In this document: piece by piece, positions 1-8,046 of the stretch
Layout of the letters: every line of letters begins with the position of its first letter
Numbering within the stretch: position 1 is the stretch's first letter
Assembly (NCBI GenBank): GCA_030039575.1
Contig: JASHVH010000431.1
Coordinates: forward strand, 1-18,128
Length of the DNA stretch: 18,128 nt
From: Acidimicrobiales bacterium
GTDB taxonomy: Bacteria > Actinomycetota > Acidimicrobiia > Acidimicrobiales > Palsa-688
Direction of reading: 5' to 3'
The notes under the pieces: generated by a model
What the model was told of the DNA's origin: nothing
Database searches by the model: none
What the model saw: only the letters and a program-made list of their open reading frames with translations
Translations under genes and position numbers: made by a program

Positions 1-127
1 ATCTGGGAACCAAAAGGTGGCCGAGAGAACATAAATCATTCACAGATTGCCTGTGCCGGGCCGCAGCGGGGCAAGTTGCGAGGTACTGCGGTGCGTCCTT
101 AGAAGGGCAGAGGTCGACAACGCCGGC

Positions 128-832
128 CTAAGCGGGTGGCCTGCCCTCACCCTCCACGCCCGGCCGCCGGTAAGAAGCCACGTAGGGCGGTACGGGCGCG
201 GTGACGGGGGCGGAGCCGTCGGCAATAGGTGAGCCGGCGACGACCCGGAAGGGCAGTTCTCCCGCCCATATGCCCCCTAAGCCCAAATCTTCCGGCTCGT
301 CTTTGGGCCCACCAGTGCGGACCTTGGCGGAAGCCTCCATGATCTCGACCTTGACCACCCTGGTGGCCCGCAGCTCCGCTTCAGATGGGGGGCGGGTGCC
401 AGCGTTGCGGCCGGGCACGACGTGGTCGACGAAAGCCGCCAAAGCCAGTCGCTTTTCCTCCCAGTCCTCCACCTCGTGGGCAACGCCGAAGACGACCACC
501 GACCGGTAGTTGATCGAGTGGTGAAAAGCCGAACGAGCCAGCACCAGGCCGTCAACCAGCGTGACGGTAAGGCAAACGCTGTCGCCCTCCACGGCGCGGC
601 GCAACGCGTAGTTGGCGGGTGCCCCGTGCACGTAGATGACATCGCCCACCCGTGCATAGCCGGTAGGTATGACCACGGGCTCGCCGTCAACGCAGAACCC
701 GAGATGGCAAACGAACCCTTCGTCGAGGACCGCCTCCACCGTTGCCCTGTCGTACCTGGCCCGCTCGGGGAGGCGCCGGACCCTGGTCCGAGGCCCGGGA
801 CCAACCTCGTCCCCAGCCGCAGTCGAGCTCAT
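128..832 (-). CDS. Pyridoxamine 5'-phosphate oxidase-family (NimA-like) FMN-binding protein
   Basis: A 234-residue cytosolic protein of the FMN-binding split-barrel class, closest by eye to the Pyridox_ox_2/NimA-like group. Seen: an R-R-L-P-E-R-A-R-Y-D opening near residue 20, the segment V-C-H-L-G-F-C-V-D-G-E-P-V-V-I-P-T typical of the first barrel strands, H-G-A-P-A-N-Y-A-L-R-R, and the H-H-S-I-N-Y-R-S-V-V-V-F-G block that in this family lines the flavin site. Family members bind FMN or F420 and reduce varied small molecules; nitroimidazole reduction is only one known activity, so no substrate is assigned. The last ~25 residues are Pro/Gly-rich and probably disordered. The ATG at 832 has no clear Shine-Dalgarno, so a slightly later start is possible. 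It lies downstream of the ABC operon terminator and appears to be its own unit. Family call is firm, function open. Confidence 0.88.
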   Translation of the reverse strand: MSSTAAGDEVGPGPRTRVRRLPERARYDRATVEAVLDEGFVCHLGFCVDGEPVVIPTGYARVGDVIYVHGAPANYALRRAVEGDSVCLTVTLVDGLVLARSAFHHSINYRSVVVFGVAHEVEDWEEKRLALAAFVDHVVPGRNAGTRPPSEAELRATRVVKVEIMEASAKVRTGGPKDEPEDLGLGGIWAGELPFRVVAGSPIADGSAPVTAPVPPYVASYRRPGVEGEGRPPA

Positions 833-891
833 TTCACGAGGCTAACAGGGGGAAGCCGCAGGGGCAGGGCGCATTTCCGGCCCCGTGCCCA

Positions 892-931
892 TATGAAGAA
901 AGCCCCTGGCCGAGGGTCCCGGCCAGGGGCT
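892..931 (-). terminator. Intrinsic terminator of the ABC importer operon
   Basis: A perfect 11-bp stem (AGCCCCTGGCC, 901-911, with its complement at 921-931) with a 9-base loop lies 56 bases past the stop codon of the solute-binding protein. Read on the minus strand it is followed by a T-rich stretch (TTTCTTCAT), as expected for a factor-independent terminator. It separates the importer operon from the flavoprotein gene downstream. Confidence 0.8.
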
Positions 932-986
932 GGTAATTATGGGAGCTCACCCCGTGGGCGGGGTAAGCCGGGTTGTTTTCCGACGC

Positions 987-2660
987 CTATCGAGGCGACA
1001 GGTGGAGCGCGACGACCTCGTCCGTGCCGGAGCCCGGGCCGTTGTTCTCGCCCGAAGGTTGACCGGTCTCGTACGGGTTGGCCTGCGTGGGCCAACCTAC
1101 GAAACGCTGCGAGTTGTACTCGAACCACTCAGACGCCGTGGTCATCGGGATGATCGGCAGGTTGGCGGCCACGTAGTCAGCCAGCGGGGCGAGAGCAGCA
1201 GTTTGCGCGGCCAGAGTGGGAGCGGCGGCCAGCTTGGCCAGGTCGGCATCGAGGGCCGGGCTGTTGAGGCGCTCGTAGTCGCCCGTGGCGTTCTTGCCGG
1301 TGGCGAGCGAGCTGTCCAGCCACCCGTCGAACTCGTTGTACGGCGTGAGGCCGCCGTTGGACCAGTGCATGGTCAACTGGAAGTCGCCGCTGGCCACATC
1401 CTGGTTCCAGGCGCTGACCGTGAGGCCATCGAAGGTGGCATTGATGCCGGCCGCCTTCAGTTCCTGGGCGGCTAAGGCGTCGTCATCGGCGTAGTCGGTG
1501 TAAGACGACGGGTCGACGATGCTGATGGTGACTTCCTTGCCGTTCAGGTAGAAATACCCGCCCTTCAGCGTGTAGCCGGCCTTCTCCAGGATCGAGCGCG
1601 CCTTGGCCGCTTGGGCGGTGGCCGAGTTGGTGAGCGACGCCACAGGTGCGTCCCAGGCCGAGAACGTGGGCAGCGTGAGGCCCGTGGCGCTGGTGACAGG
1701 ATCCTCGAGGCCGGCTTCACCCTCGTCTGCGATAAGCGTGCGGTTAACCGCGGCGCTGATGGCCTGGCGGACAGCGAGCTGGTTGGTGGGCCACTCGGTC
1801 AGGTTGGGCTCGAGGCTGTTCGTGCCTCCAGGCGCCTCCCAGTAGCCGTGGTACTGGGGGGCCTTGTCTACGAAGTCCTTTTGCAGGCCGGGGATGAAGT
1901 TGCCGGTCCAGTCGATCTGGCCCCCGAACAAAGCGGTGAGGGCGCCGGTGTTCGAGGTGTAGACGGGGAAGTAGACGTCCTGGATCTTCGGCGCCCCTTG
2001 CCAGTAGTTGGGGTTGGCCTTCAGCGTGAAGCCCTCAGGCGTGAAGGTGCTCAGCATCCACGGCCCCGTGCCTACGGGGTTGGCGTCGGTATAAGTGGCT
2101 GGGTTGCCGACGCTGGCCCAGATGTGCTGGGGCAGTACCACTGTGCCGGCAATGTTCTCCAGGTTGGTGTACTGGGCCGTGGCGAACGTCAGGGTGACCG
2201 TGTCACCCGAGCTGGTCACGCTGGTGGGGTCCACGCCGTCGAAGTTAATGGCGGGGTACTTCTTCATCAGGTTGAACGTGAAGACGACGTCCGCCGGCGT
2301 GAACGGCGTGCCGTCGTTCCACTTAACGCCGCTGCGGATCGTGAACGTGATCGACTTACCACCGTTGCTCCAGGCGAACTTCGTAGCCAGCCACGGGTAG
2401 TACTTCGGCGGGGCGGCGAGGTCGAACTGGATGAGCGGCTCGTAAATGAGCCCGGTGGCGCCCATGCCGTACGGGGCGGCAGTCGGGGCGAGAGGGTTGA
2501 AGTCCTGAGTTATGGTGTTCTCGGGCGAGCTCTCCATGATAAGCGGCGGCGAGCTGGCGGACGAGCTGGCGGCCGGGAGCACCGTGAGCAGCCCTGCGCT
2601 CAACAGGCTGGCCGTGGCGGCGGCAATAACCTTACGGTGGTGCAATGTCTTTCCTTTCAA
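987..2660 (-). CDS. ABC importer solute-binding protein, SBP_bac_5 (DppA/OppA) family
   Basis: A 557-residue extracytoplasmic substrate-binding protein of the family 5 peptide/nickel/oligosaccharide class. Seen: a signal peptide (H-H-R-K then a hydrophobic run at 11-30 and A-S-S-S-A-S), then family landmarks N-P-L-A-P, L-I-Y-E-P-L-I, P-W-L-A-T, F-T-I-R-S-G-V-K-W-N-D-G-T-P-F-T-P-A-D-V-V-F-T-F, G-T-G-P-W, and A-I-S-A-A-V-N-R. The start is TTG at 2660, chosen because AGGAGG lies six bases upstream (2667-2672). The protein contains no cysteine, so it cannot be a lipoprotein, which is unusual for a binding protein in a Gram-positive organism. It is the last gene of the importer operon, 33 bases after the second ATPase; its own strong ribosome site fits the need for excess binding protein. 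Substrate is undetermined: related proteins bind peptides or plant-type oligosaccharides. Confidence 0.92.
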   Translation of the reverse strand: MKGKTLHHRKVIAAATASLLSAGLLTVLPAASSSASSPPLIMESSPENTITQDFNPLAPTAAPYGMGATGLIYEPLIQFDLAAPPKYYPWLATKFAWSNGGKSITFTIRSGVKWNDGTPFTPADVVFTFNLMKKYPAINFDGVDPTSVTSSGDTVTLTFATAQYTNLENIAGTVVLPQHIWASVGNPATYTDANPVGTGPWMLSTFTPEGFTLKANPNYWQGAPKIQDVYFPVYTSNTGALTALFGGQIDWTGNFIPGLQKDFVDKAPQYHGYWEAPGGTNSLEPNLTEWPTNQLAVRQAISAAVNRTLIADEGEAGLEDPVTSATGLTLPTFSAWDAPVASLTNSATAQAAKARSILEKAGYTLKGGYFYLNGKEVTISIVDPSSYTDYADDDALAAQELKAAGINATFDGLTVSAWNQDVASGDFQLTMHWSNGGLTPYNEFDGWLDSSLATGKNATGDYERLNSPALDADLAKLAAAPTLAAQTAALAPLADYVAANLPIIPMTTASEWFEYNSQRFVGWPTQANPYETGQPSGENNGPGSGTDEVVALHLSPR

Positions 2661-2666
2661 TTTACC

Positions 2667-2672
2667 CCTCCT
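2667..2672 (-). promoter_or_regulatory. Shine-Dalgarno deciding the TTG start of the binding protein
   Basis: AGGAGG on the minus strand, six bases before the TTG at 2660. This is the strongest ribosome site in the operon and the reason for choosing TTG over the second in-frame TTG five codons later. Confidence 0.75.
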
Positions 2673-2693
2673 GAGAAAGGGTTGGTTTTTTCT

Positions 2694-3803
2694 TCAAACG
2701 AGTGGGCCCCCTAACCCCTCATGCGCCACACCCCCTTCGCTCTGGTGGAATAGTTGTGGCGCAGCAACATCCAGGCGCCAGCAAGCGGCCGCGCGAGCCG
2801 AGGAAATTCGCATCAAGGGCGGGTCCTCGCTGCGGCAGCGGTCTTGCGCAAATGGGCACCTGGGGTTAAAAGGGCATGCTCCCGTCACCCGGGGAGCACT
2901 TTCGACATTACGGGCCGCTCTTTTGCCACCGCTGCGCAGGATGCTCCCGATATTGTCCGGGTCCGGCGCCGATGCCACGAGCAACTGCGTATAAGGGTGG
3001 GCCGGCTCCTGGGTCAGCTCTTCCGCCGGGCCCCGTTCGACGATCTGGCCGGCGTACATGACGAGCACTTCGTCCGAAAAGTAGCGGGCCGAGGCGATGT
3101 CGTGGGTGATGTAAAGTAGAGCCAGGTGGAACCGCTCCCGGAGATCATCGAGAAGGTTCAGCATTTCTAGCCGGATCGAGACGTCGAGCATTGAAACCGG
3201 CTCGTCGGCCAGCAGGACGCTCGGCTGAGCGGCGAGGGCACGGGCAAACGACACGCGCTGGCGCTGGCCGCCAGAGAGCTCGTGAGGGAACTTGGCCAGG
3301 AACTGGCTCGCCGGTGTGAGCCGGACCTGCTCCATCAATGCCGTGAGCTCCGGGTCGAGCTCGGCTTTGGACCGTTTGTTCTGGTGCAATTTCACCGGAC
3401 GTTCAAGGTGGTAACGCACGGTGTGGACGGGGTTGAGGGACGAGAACGGATCCTGGAAAACCAGCTGCACTTCGCTTTTGTACTGGCGAAAGGCCCGCCG
3501 GTCGGTTAGCGCCACCGGGTGGCCGTTTAGGTGCACCTCGCCTGACGTAAGCCTTTCCTGGCCGGCCAGCAACTTGGCCACCGTCGACTTCCCCGACCCA
3601 CTTTCACCGACGAGGCCGACAACGGCTCCACGGTAAAGGTTGAACGACACGTCCCGGACCGCCGAAAGCACCTCTCCCCGGTGAAGCCTGAAATCCTTGT
3701 TGAGCGATATGGCCTGCATGGCCAGCGGTCCCCGGGCGGCGGCCGGCGACTCGATGGCGACGGCGCCGTCCTGGACCGGCTCGGCAATCTCCTCGGCCTT
3801 CAT
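2694..3803 (-). CDS. ABC importer ATP-binding protein, DppF/OppF type
   Basis: A 369-residue nucleotide-binding subunit that would pair with the DppD-type ATPase upstream to drive import. Seen: Walker [10 protein letters not shown] (66-74), Q-loop Q-D-P-F-S-S-L-N-P (117-125), signature L-S-G-G-Q-R-Q (176-182), Walker B V-L-L-A-D-E-P (196-202), switch histidine H234 in Y-I-T-H-D. The C-terminal oligo_HPY extension has H-P-Y-T (269-272) and four cysteines (310, 316, 323, 341), the pattern that binds an Fe-S cluster in characterised dipeptide transporters. The ATG overlaps the TGA of the preceding ATPase by four bases (ATGA), so translation is coupled. The ~28-residue tail after Cys341 is longer than usual and looks disordered. 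Confidence 0.95.
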   Translation of the reverse strand: MKAEEIAEPVQDGAVAIESPAAARGPLAMQAISLNKDFRLHRGEVLSAVRDVSFNLYRGAVVGLVGESGSGKSTVAKLLAGQERLTSGEVHLNGHPVALTDRRAFRQYKSEVQLVFQDPFSSLNPVHTVRYHLERPVKLHQNKRSKAELDPELTALMEQVRLTPASQFLAKFPHELSGGQRQRVSFARALAAQPSVLLADEPVSMLDVSIRLEMLNLLDDLRERFHLALLYITHDIASARYFSDEVLVMYAGQIVERGPAEELTQEPAHPYTQLLVASAPDPDNIGSILRSGGKRAARNVESAPRVTGACPFNPRCPFAQDRCRSEDPPLMRISSARAAACWRLDVAAPQLFHQSEGGVAHEGLGGPLV

Positions 3804-4942
3804 TGAGCGCTTATCGCCTCTGGTTGCAAGCCGTCGGGTGCCCCGTTGCTACGCGTACCTCGCGGCGGGACCGGTGTGCCAGGCAGGACGAACGGGCAAG
3901 CCGTCACGTGGTCGGGGTCGGCCGAGGTGGCAACTTTGGCCAGGCTCATATCAATATCCTGGCAGGCAGTCGTGCCGTACGGGCATCGCGGCAAAAAGGA
4001 GCAGCCCGGGGGCAGGTTACGCAGGTCGGGAGGTGTCCCCGGGATGCCGGCAAGTTCTCGGCGCGGACCGCGCAACGACGGGAAGGAGTTGAGCAGGCCT
4101 TTGGTATAAGGGTGAGCAGGCTCGTGGTGTATTTCTTCGGACGACGCAATTTCCACCAGTTTCCCTGCGTACATAACTGCCACCCGGTCGGCCAGTTCCA
4201 GCAATAGGGACAGGTCGTGGGTGATGAAAAGCACGGCGAAAGAAAGCCGCTCTTTCAACTCCACAATCTGAGCGAGGATGTCCCGCTGCACCACGACATC
4301 GAGAGCAGTAGTGGGCTCGTCCATGATCACGATCTCTGGTTCGGTGGCCAGGGCCATGGCGATCATGACTCGTTGGCGCATCCCACCCGAGAGCTCGAAA
4401 GGGTAGCTCTTCATCCGGTCCCGGGGGATGGACACAAAGTCCAGCAACGACGCCACCCTTTCGACGGCCTCGTCCTTGCTCAATTTCATATGCGCCTCGA
4501 CGACGTCGAGTATCTGGTCGCCCACGCTTAGCACCGGGTTGAGCGCGTTCATGGCGCTCTGGAACACGATCGATATCTCGCGCCAGCGCAGGACGTTGAG
4601 CTCCTCCGGCCGTTTGTCCAGTACCTCCACCCCTGACGGGAAACGCCGGCCCCTATAAACGACGCTCCCGCCCGTTATTAAGGCGGGTGGACGGAGAAGG
4701 CGGCAGGACCCGTACGCCAGAGTCGATTTGCCCGAACCGCTTTCCCCTGCCAATCCGACGACCTCGCCGGCGTGAAGCGCAAGGTTGACCCCGTCGACGG
4801 CCCGCACGTCGCCCCGGTCAGTCCTGTAGACCACCGAGAAATCGGAAATATCCAGGATGGGTTCGTCGCCACCGCCGTTTGCCCCCAGTGTGCTCGCCTT
4901 CGAGCCGCTGAGTTCGGTGCCCGTGGCGGCGGTCGTGGTCAA
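3800..4942 (-). CDS. ABC importer ATP-binding protein, DppD/OppD type
   Basis: A 380-residue nucleotide-binding subunit, partner of the DppF-type ATPase. Seen: Walker [10 protein letters not shown] (66-74), Q-loop Q128 in [11 protein letters not shown], signature L-S-G-G-M-R-Q (184-190), Walker B I-V-I-M-D-E-P (204-210), switch histidine H242. The N-P-V-L and M-N-A-L-N-P signature of the D-type subunit and the oligo_HPY tail (H-P-Y-T 277-280; cysteines 314, 320, 327, 349) are present. Start is TTG at 4942, overlapping the permease stop by four bases (TTGA on the minus strand); no ATG start fits, and the ~28 residues before the ATPase fold are low-complexity. Translation is probably coupled to the permease gene. 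Confidence 0.95.
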   Translation of the reverse strand: MTTTAATGTELSGSKASTLGANGGGDEPILDISDFSVVYRTDRGDVRAVDGVNLALHAGEVVGLAGESGSGKSTLAYGSCRLLRPPALITGGSVVYRGRRFPSGVEVLDKRPEELNVLRWREISIVFQSAMNALNPVLSVGDQILDVVEAHMKLSKDEAVERVASLLDFVSIPRDRMKSYPFELSGGMRQRVMIAMALATEPEIVIMDEPTTALDVVVQRDILAQIVELKERLSFAVLFITHDLSLLLELADRVAVMYAGKLVEIASSEEIHHEPAHPYTKGLLNSFPSLRGPRRELAGIPGTPPDLRNLPPGCSFLPRCPYGTTACQDIDMSLAKVATSADPDHVTACPFVLPGTPVPPRGTRSNGAPDGLQPEAISAQ

Positions 4943-6009
4943 GGCAGCGGCCCGGCGACCTCAGTGGGCCGCTCTGTCAATGCCTCGCGCGAGAACGAAT
5001 GCAAGAAAGCCGCGACTCGACTGGGGCGACGCTGCGAGTGCCCGAGAACCGGGGTCGGGTCCGTCTGGCCCCACCACCGGCCGCCGACCTTGATGGTACC
5101 GCTGCCGCTGCGCAGGCGCGGGTTGCCCAGTTCGTCGATCCCGAAGTTCAACAGCACGAGGCCGGTGCCGATCAAAGCGACCAGGAGGCCGGGCGGCACG
5201 AACCACCACCACGCGCCCAGAGTAAGCGCCTGGTCGCTCTGAGCCCAATAGAGCATCGTCCCCAGGCTCCAAGTGTTCAGGTCGGCCAGGCCGATAAAAG
5301 CTAAGGCGACCGAGGCGCCGATGGCGTACAGGACGACGCCAACAAAGCTGGCCGCGATCAGGCTGATCTCATTGGGCATGATCTCGAACATGATGATGTG
5401 CCAGCCGCGCTCACCCGTCTCGCGCGACGCCGCCACAAAGTCGCGATTGCGCAGTGCAAGGGTCTGGGCCCGGATCACGCGGGCGCCCCACGGCCAACCG
5501 AGAAAAGCCAGGACCAATATCGTGGCCGTCTCGCCCTTTTGGGGCAGGTAACCGAGGAGGACCACAAGCAACGGCAGGGCGGGAAGGACGAGGAAAACAT
5601 TGGACAACAAAGAGAGGACCTCGTCCCACATCCCCCCGAGGAAGCCGGCCGAGATGCCTACGATCACCGCTATAACGGTGGCCACGACGCCCACGAAGAG
5701 CGCCAGCTCCAGGGTCATCCTCACCCCCGTGAGGAGCTGGGACAGCACGTCCTGGCCGTTTTGCGTAGTCCCGAGGAGATGGGCGGCGCTGGGCGCGTTT
5801 AACGAGAGGCTCGGGTTAGGGTTCTGGTACGAAGGGTCGTACGGGGCCAGAGTGGGGCCGATAATCGCGATCAGGACGAAAAAGCCTAGAAGCAACGCCC
5901 CGACTTTCGCCTTGGGTGGCAAGCGCCGCCACCACCCGAAGCGCTCCCGTTTCTCGCGTTCGCGTTCTGCCGGGGGGGTTACCCCTGTATCCACCATCAA
6001 GGCTGCCAT
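4939..6009 (-). CDS. ABC importer permease, DppC/OppC type
   Basis: A 356-residue inner-membrane permease of the BPD_transp_1 class. Seen: a charged N-terminus (residues ~13-35, E-R-E-R-E-K-R-E-R), a first membrane segment L-L-L-G-F-F-V-L-I-A-I-I, the C-family periplasmic motif H-L-L-G-T-T-Q-N-G-Q-D-V-L-S-Q-L-L-T-G-V-R, then five further hydrophobic segments, and the ATPase-coupling EAA loop F-V-A-A-S-R-E-T-G. The first base of its ATG is the last base of the DppB-type stop (TGATG), so translation is coupled. About 50 residues after the last membrane segment form a polar tail rich in Arg, Pro and Ser that is longer than in typical DppC. Confidence 0.94.
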   Translation of the reverse strand: MAALMVDTGVTPPAEREREKRERFGWWRRLPPKAKVGALLLGFFVLIAIIGPTLAPYDPSYQNPNPSLSLNAPSAAHLLGTTQNGQDVLSQLLTGVRMTLELALFVGVVATVIAVIVGISAGFLGGMWDEVLSLLSNVFLVLPALPLLVVLLGYLPQKGETATILVLAFLGWPWGARVIRAQTLALRNRDFVAASRETGERGWHIIMFEIMPNEISLIAASFVGVVLYAIGASVALAFIGLADLNTWSLGTMLYWAQSDQALTLGAWWWFVPPGLLVALIGTGLVLLNFGIDELGNPRLRSGSGTIKVGGRWWGQTDPTPVLGHSQRRPSRVAAFLHSFSREALTERPTEVAGPLP

Positions 6010-6989
6010 CAGGCGCTCCTTGCCCGGGCACGGGGGTCGATCAACACGTACACCACGTCAACGATGAGGTTGGCGAACAGCACGGCGAAAGTGATCACCA
6101 GGAATATCGCCTGCATCAGGGGGTAATCGTTTGACGTCACCGCATTGACCAACAACAGGCCCACACCCGGGTACGAAAAGACGATCTCCATCACGATGGC
6201 GCCCGAGACGACAAAACCGAGGGCATTGGCAAACCCTGACAACTGCGGGAGGATGGCGTTGCGGGCTGCGTACCCGAGGACGACCCGTTTGTGAGGCAAG
6301 CCCTTGGCCTGGGCGGCAAGGACATAATCCTCCCCGGTAGTGGTGATCATCACGTTGCGCATCGTCAACATCCAGCCGGCGACATTGGTGATGATGAGGG
6401 TGAAGGCAGGCAGGAGCGAGTGGTAGACAGCGCTGCTTATGAATTGCCAGTTCCAACCGGGGATGTCGCCACCGGCATAACCCTGCCCCAGCGGGAAAAT
6501 CTTGGCGCGGAGGGCGAGTAGTTCGATCAGGATGAGGGCCAGGAAGAAATACGGCACCGCCTGCAGGAAGGTAAGCCCAGGGAGCACCCGGTCCAGCCAG
6601 CCCCCGCTGCGCCAGCCGGCGAGGATGCCAAGACCCGTACCGATAACGAAAGCAATTATCGTCGCCGTGCCCACAAGGGTGATGGTCCAGGGCACCGTTT
6701 GCGCCAGCAAAGCGGAAACTTTGGCCGGGTACTCGGTGACGTCCGTACCGAAGTTGAAATGGATCACGTCGTACAGGTAGTTGACGTACTGATGCCATAA
6801 CGAGCCTGGGTGGCCTACCCCGAGCATGGCCTCGAGCGCCTTGTAGGCAGACGGCTGGAGGCTCGGGAACTTGGACATTATGTCCTCGACGGCGTTGCCG
6901 GGCATAAGCCGGGGGATAAAAAAATTGATGGTCAAAGCCACCCAAGCAGCAACGGCGTAGAAAGCCAGGCGGCGGACAATGAACCGCAT
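6009..6989 (-). CDS. ABC importer permease, DppB/OppB type
   Basis: A 326-residue inner-membrane permease, the first gene of the importer operon. Seen: the B-type start F-I-V-R-R-L-A-F-Y followed by a membrane segment and I-P-R-L-M-P-G-N, six hydrophobic segments in all, and the EAA loop D-Y-V-L-A-A-Q-A-K-G-L-P, with the conserved R-N-A-I-L-P after it and E-I-V-F-S-Y-P-G-V-G later. ATG at 6989 fits the family start. The only ribosome-site-like sequence, AGGGAG (6992-6997), is just two bases from the ATG, so initiation may be weak. The operon promoter should lie in 6990-7100 but I could not pick one with confidence. Confidence 0.95.
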   Translation of the reverse strand: MRFIVRRLAFYAVAAWVALTINFFIPRLMPGNAVEDIMSKFPSLQPSAYKALEAMLGVGHPGSLWHQYVNYLYDVIHFNFGTDVTEYPAKVSALLAQTVPWTITLVGTATIIAFVIGTGLGILAGWRSGGWLDRVLPGLTFLQAVPYFFLALILIELLALRAKIFPLGQGYAGGDIPGWNWQFISSAVYHSLLPAFTLIITNVAGWMLTMRNVMITTTGEDYVLAAQAKGLPHKRVVLGYAARNAILPQLSGFANALGFVVSGAIVMEIVFSYPGVGLLLVNAVTSNDYPLMQAIFLVITFAVLFANLIVDVVYVLIDPRARARSA

Positions 6990-7266
6990 AACTCCCTAGC
7001 CTCTACCCACCCTGCGTGCACTCATGGCTTTCGACCCCTGTCACCACTGCGTCACCTACTAATGGTCCTACTCCCAACCGACTGGCCCGTTAGCAAAGTC
7101 GCCCCGAAGCGTCGCTGGAGCCTACCCTGCCGCTTGCCGGACTTCATGGCAGTGAGGCCGGGCCCGGCCCGCTGCTGCTGGTGGAGCTTGCGTCTCAGTA
7201 CTCGTCGTGCTGGGTCGGTGCACCTCCGGTGTACGTGCCACTACAACCAGTGGCTGTCGACTTTCT

Positions 7267-7309
7267 TTAAGATGAGGGCTCAAGTCTTCGCTTTTGCTTA
7301 GTATAAGTC
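7267..7309. repeat. Direct repeat copy A, candidate operator or promoter element
   Basis: TTAAG, seven variable bases, then CTCAAGTCTT-NN-CTTTTGC-N-TA-N-T-N-TAAGTC. The last 29 bases match copy B at 24 positions. Copy A ends in TAGTATAAGTC, which also resembles a -10 element. Half-sites AAGTC/GACTT recur inside. Function unknown; a repressor or activator site for the neighbouring transport or secreted-protein gene is the simplest reading. Confidence 0.55.
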
Positions 7310-7381
7310 CAGCCGGGGCGAGCACACCGGGCCTTGCCGGGGACACCATCTCTTCATGTTCCACGGTTGTAATTCACTTTG

Positions 7382-7424
7382 TTAAGGTTTTGTCTCAAGT
7401 CTTGACTTTTGCCTATTGTAAGTC
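7382..7424. repeat. Direct repeat copy B, candidate operator or promoter element
   Basis: Same layout as copy A, exactly 115 bases downstream: TTAAG, seven variable bases, then the shared 29-base block. Here the core is the inverted repeat AAGTC-TT-GACTT (7397-7408), followed by a further AAGTC half-site at 7420-7424. TTGTCT (7390-7395) with TATTGT (7414-7419) at an 18-base spacing could act as a weak plus-strand promoter. Confidence 0.55.
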
Positions 7425-7443
7425 TCGCAGCTGCGGTGGGTGA

Positions 7444-7785
7444 GCCGATGCGGAAGGGCAACTTCCCACCCAGGCTGACTGGATGGCTACCCCAACCGAG
7501 GACGGCTACCCGGCCTTCTACGTCACACCGAAAGTGACCAGCTTCCAAGGTTACGGATGGGGCAGTTTCGTGGTCTTTATCGACACCAGCGCGACGCTGT
7601 TCGACGCAAAGGCGTACGAGGCGCCCGACACGCCCGGGGCCCAGTTCCACGACCTGTGCACCGTATGGGCCGTCGGCTCGGGCGGAGACAACTCGATCAT
7701 CGATGGCGTTGGTGGCCCTGACACGTCGGCCGACCCCGGTTCGGTCATCGCCGTCGACGTCGTAAGTTACCCGCCTTCGTCCTAG
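7444..7785 (+). pseudogene. Orphan C-terminal fragment of a large secreted (beta-helix/F5-8-type) protein
   Basis: An open stretch after an in-frame TGA (7441-7443) whose only start codon is ATG at 7483 (100 residues), with no Shine-Dalgarno and no signal peptide. The sequence G-Y-P-A-F-Y-V-T-P-K-V-T-S-F, then G-Y-G-W-G-S-F, F-H-D-L-C-T-V, and a final V-V-S-Y-P resembles, from memory, the extreme C-terminus of large secreted actinobacterial proteins annotated as right-handed beta-helix or coagulation factor 5/8-type carbohydrate-active proteins. The hundreds of residues expected before it are absent, and the upstream AT-rich DNA shows no coding trace. The remaining reading frame is intact and has normal codon bias, so the truncation may be recent, or the fragment may have a role of its own. 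It ends in TAG and is followed by hairpins. A free-standing small gene starting at 7483 is the alternative. Confidence 0.5.
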
Positions 7786-7893
7786 TTCGGCCGGCCGGCC
7801 AGAAGGGCCGTCTCGCTGTTCGGGCCGGCCTCCCGGATGGAGGCGGCCGGCGTAGGGATGCAAGCCGGCTGGCCGGGTGCTGCGATCAACCAG

Positions 7894-7931
7894 ACAGCCG
7901 GGAGCCAACAGGGTTCCCGGCTGTTCTTTTG
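7894..7931 (+). terminator. Intrinsic terminator after the plus-strand fragment
   Basis: Perfect 10-bp stem ACAGCCGGGA (7894-7903) / TCCCGGCTGT (7915-7924), loop of 11 bases, followed directly by TCTTTTGT. It lies inside the 5' extension of the longest reading frame of the next gene, which argues that the true start of that gene is further downstream. Confidence 0.8.
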
Positions 7932-8046
7932 TCCCCCGTTTGACCTGGTCAGCCGGCCAAGGATGGCGGCGTCCAGGGAAACAGCGCTACCATCGGGGGG
8001 CGGCGAGCTGGGACTGCCGATCGGACTTACCAACGTGGGTACCCGG

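Larger units (their letters stand above)
6990..7443. other. Gene-free control region between the ABC operon and a plus-strand fragment
   Basis: About 450 bases without a convincing gene. The part next to the importer (6990-7100) should hold its promoter. The part from about 7260 to 7430 is clearly more AT-rich than the rest of the window and carries two related direct repeats (listed separately). A 58-codon open stretch at 7094-7267 has no start codon. No RNA gene or riboswitch was recognised here. Confidence 0.5.

Noticed and set aside
1..127. Possible gene or RNA at the left edge
   Set aside because: No frame with family resemblance, no tRNA-like fold and no clear regulatory site was seen in these 127 bases.
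422..1153. Plus-strand 243-residue frame over the flavoprotein and binding-protein genes
   Set aside because: Antisense to two clear family members and running through the terminator hairpin; no domain seen.
7094..7267. 58-codon plus-strand open stretch with GC-rich third positions
   Set aside because: It has no ATG, GTG with ribosome site, or recognisable motif; it may be a gene remnant but cannot be supported.
7122..7364. Minus-strand 80-residue frame, and the C-terminal end of the 7354-7908 minus frame, which share a similar short peptide
   Set aside because: The similarity is simply the direct repeat read in one frame; changes fall at all codon positions, so the DNA element, not a protein, is what is conserved.
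7267..7424. CRISPR array
   Set aside because: Only two imperfect copies with an 86-base-or-less gap of ordinary sequence, no spacer regularity and no cas genes.
7819..7850. GGCCGG-rich hairpin after the plus-strand fragment as a second terminator
   Set aside because: The stem needs a three-base bulge and has no T-run; the hairpin at 7894 is a much better terminator.
7837..8046. 5' extension of the Thr-rich protein to ATG 7837
   Set aside because: It would include an intrinsic terminator (7894-7931) within the coding sequence and place about 70 residues before the signal peptide.
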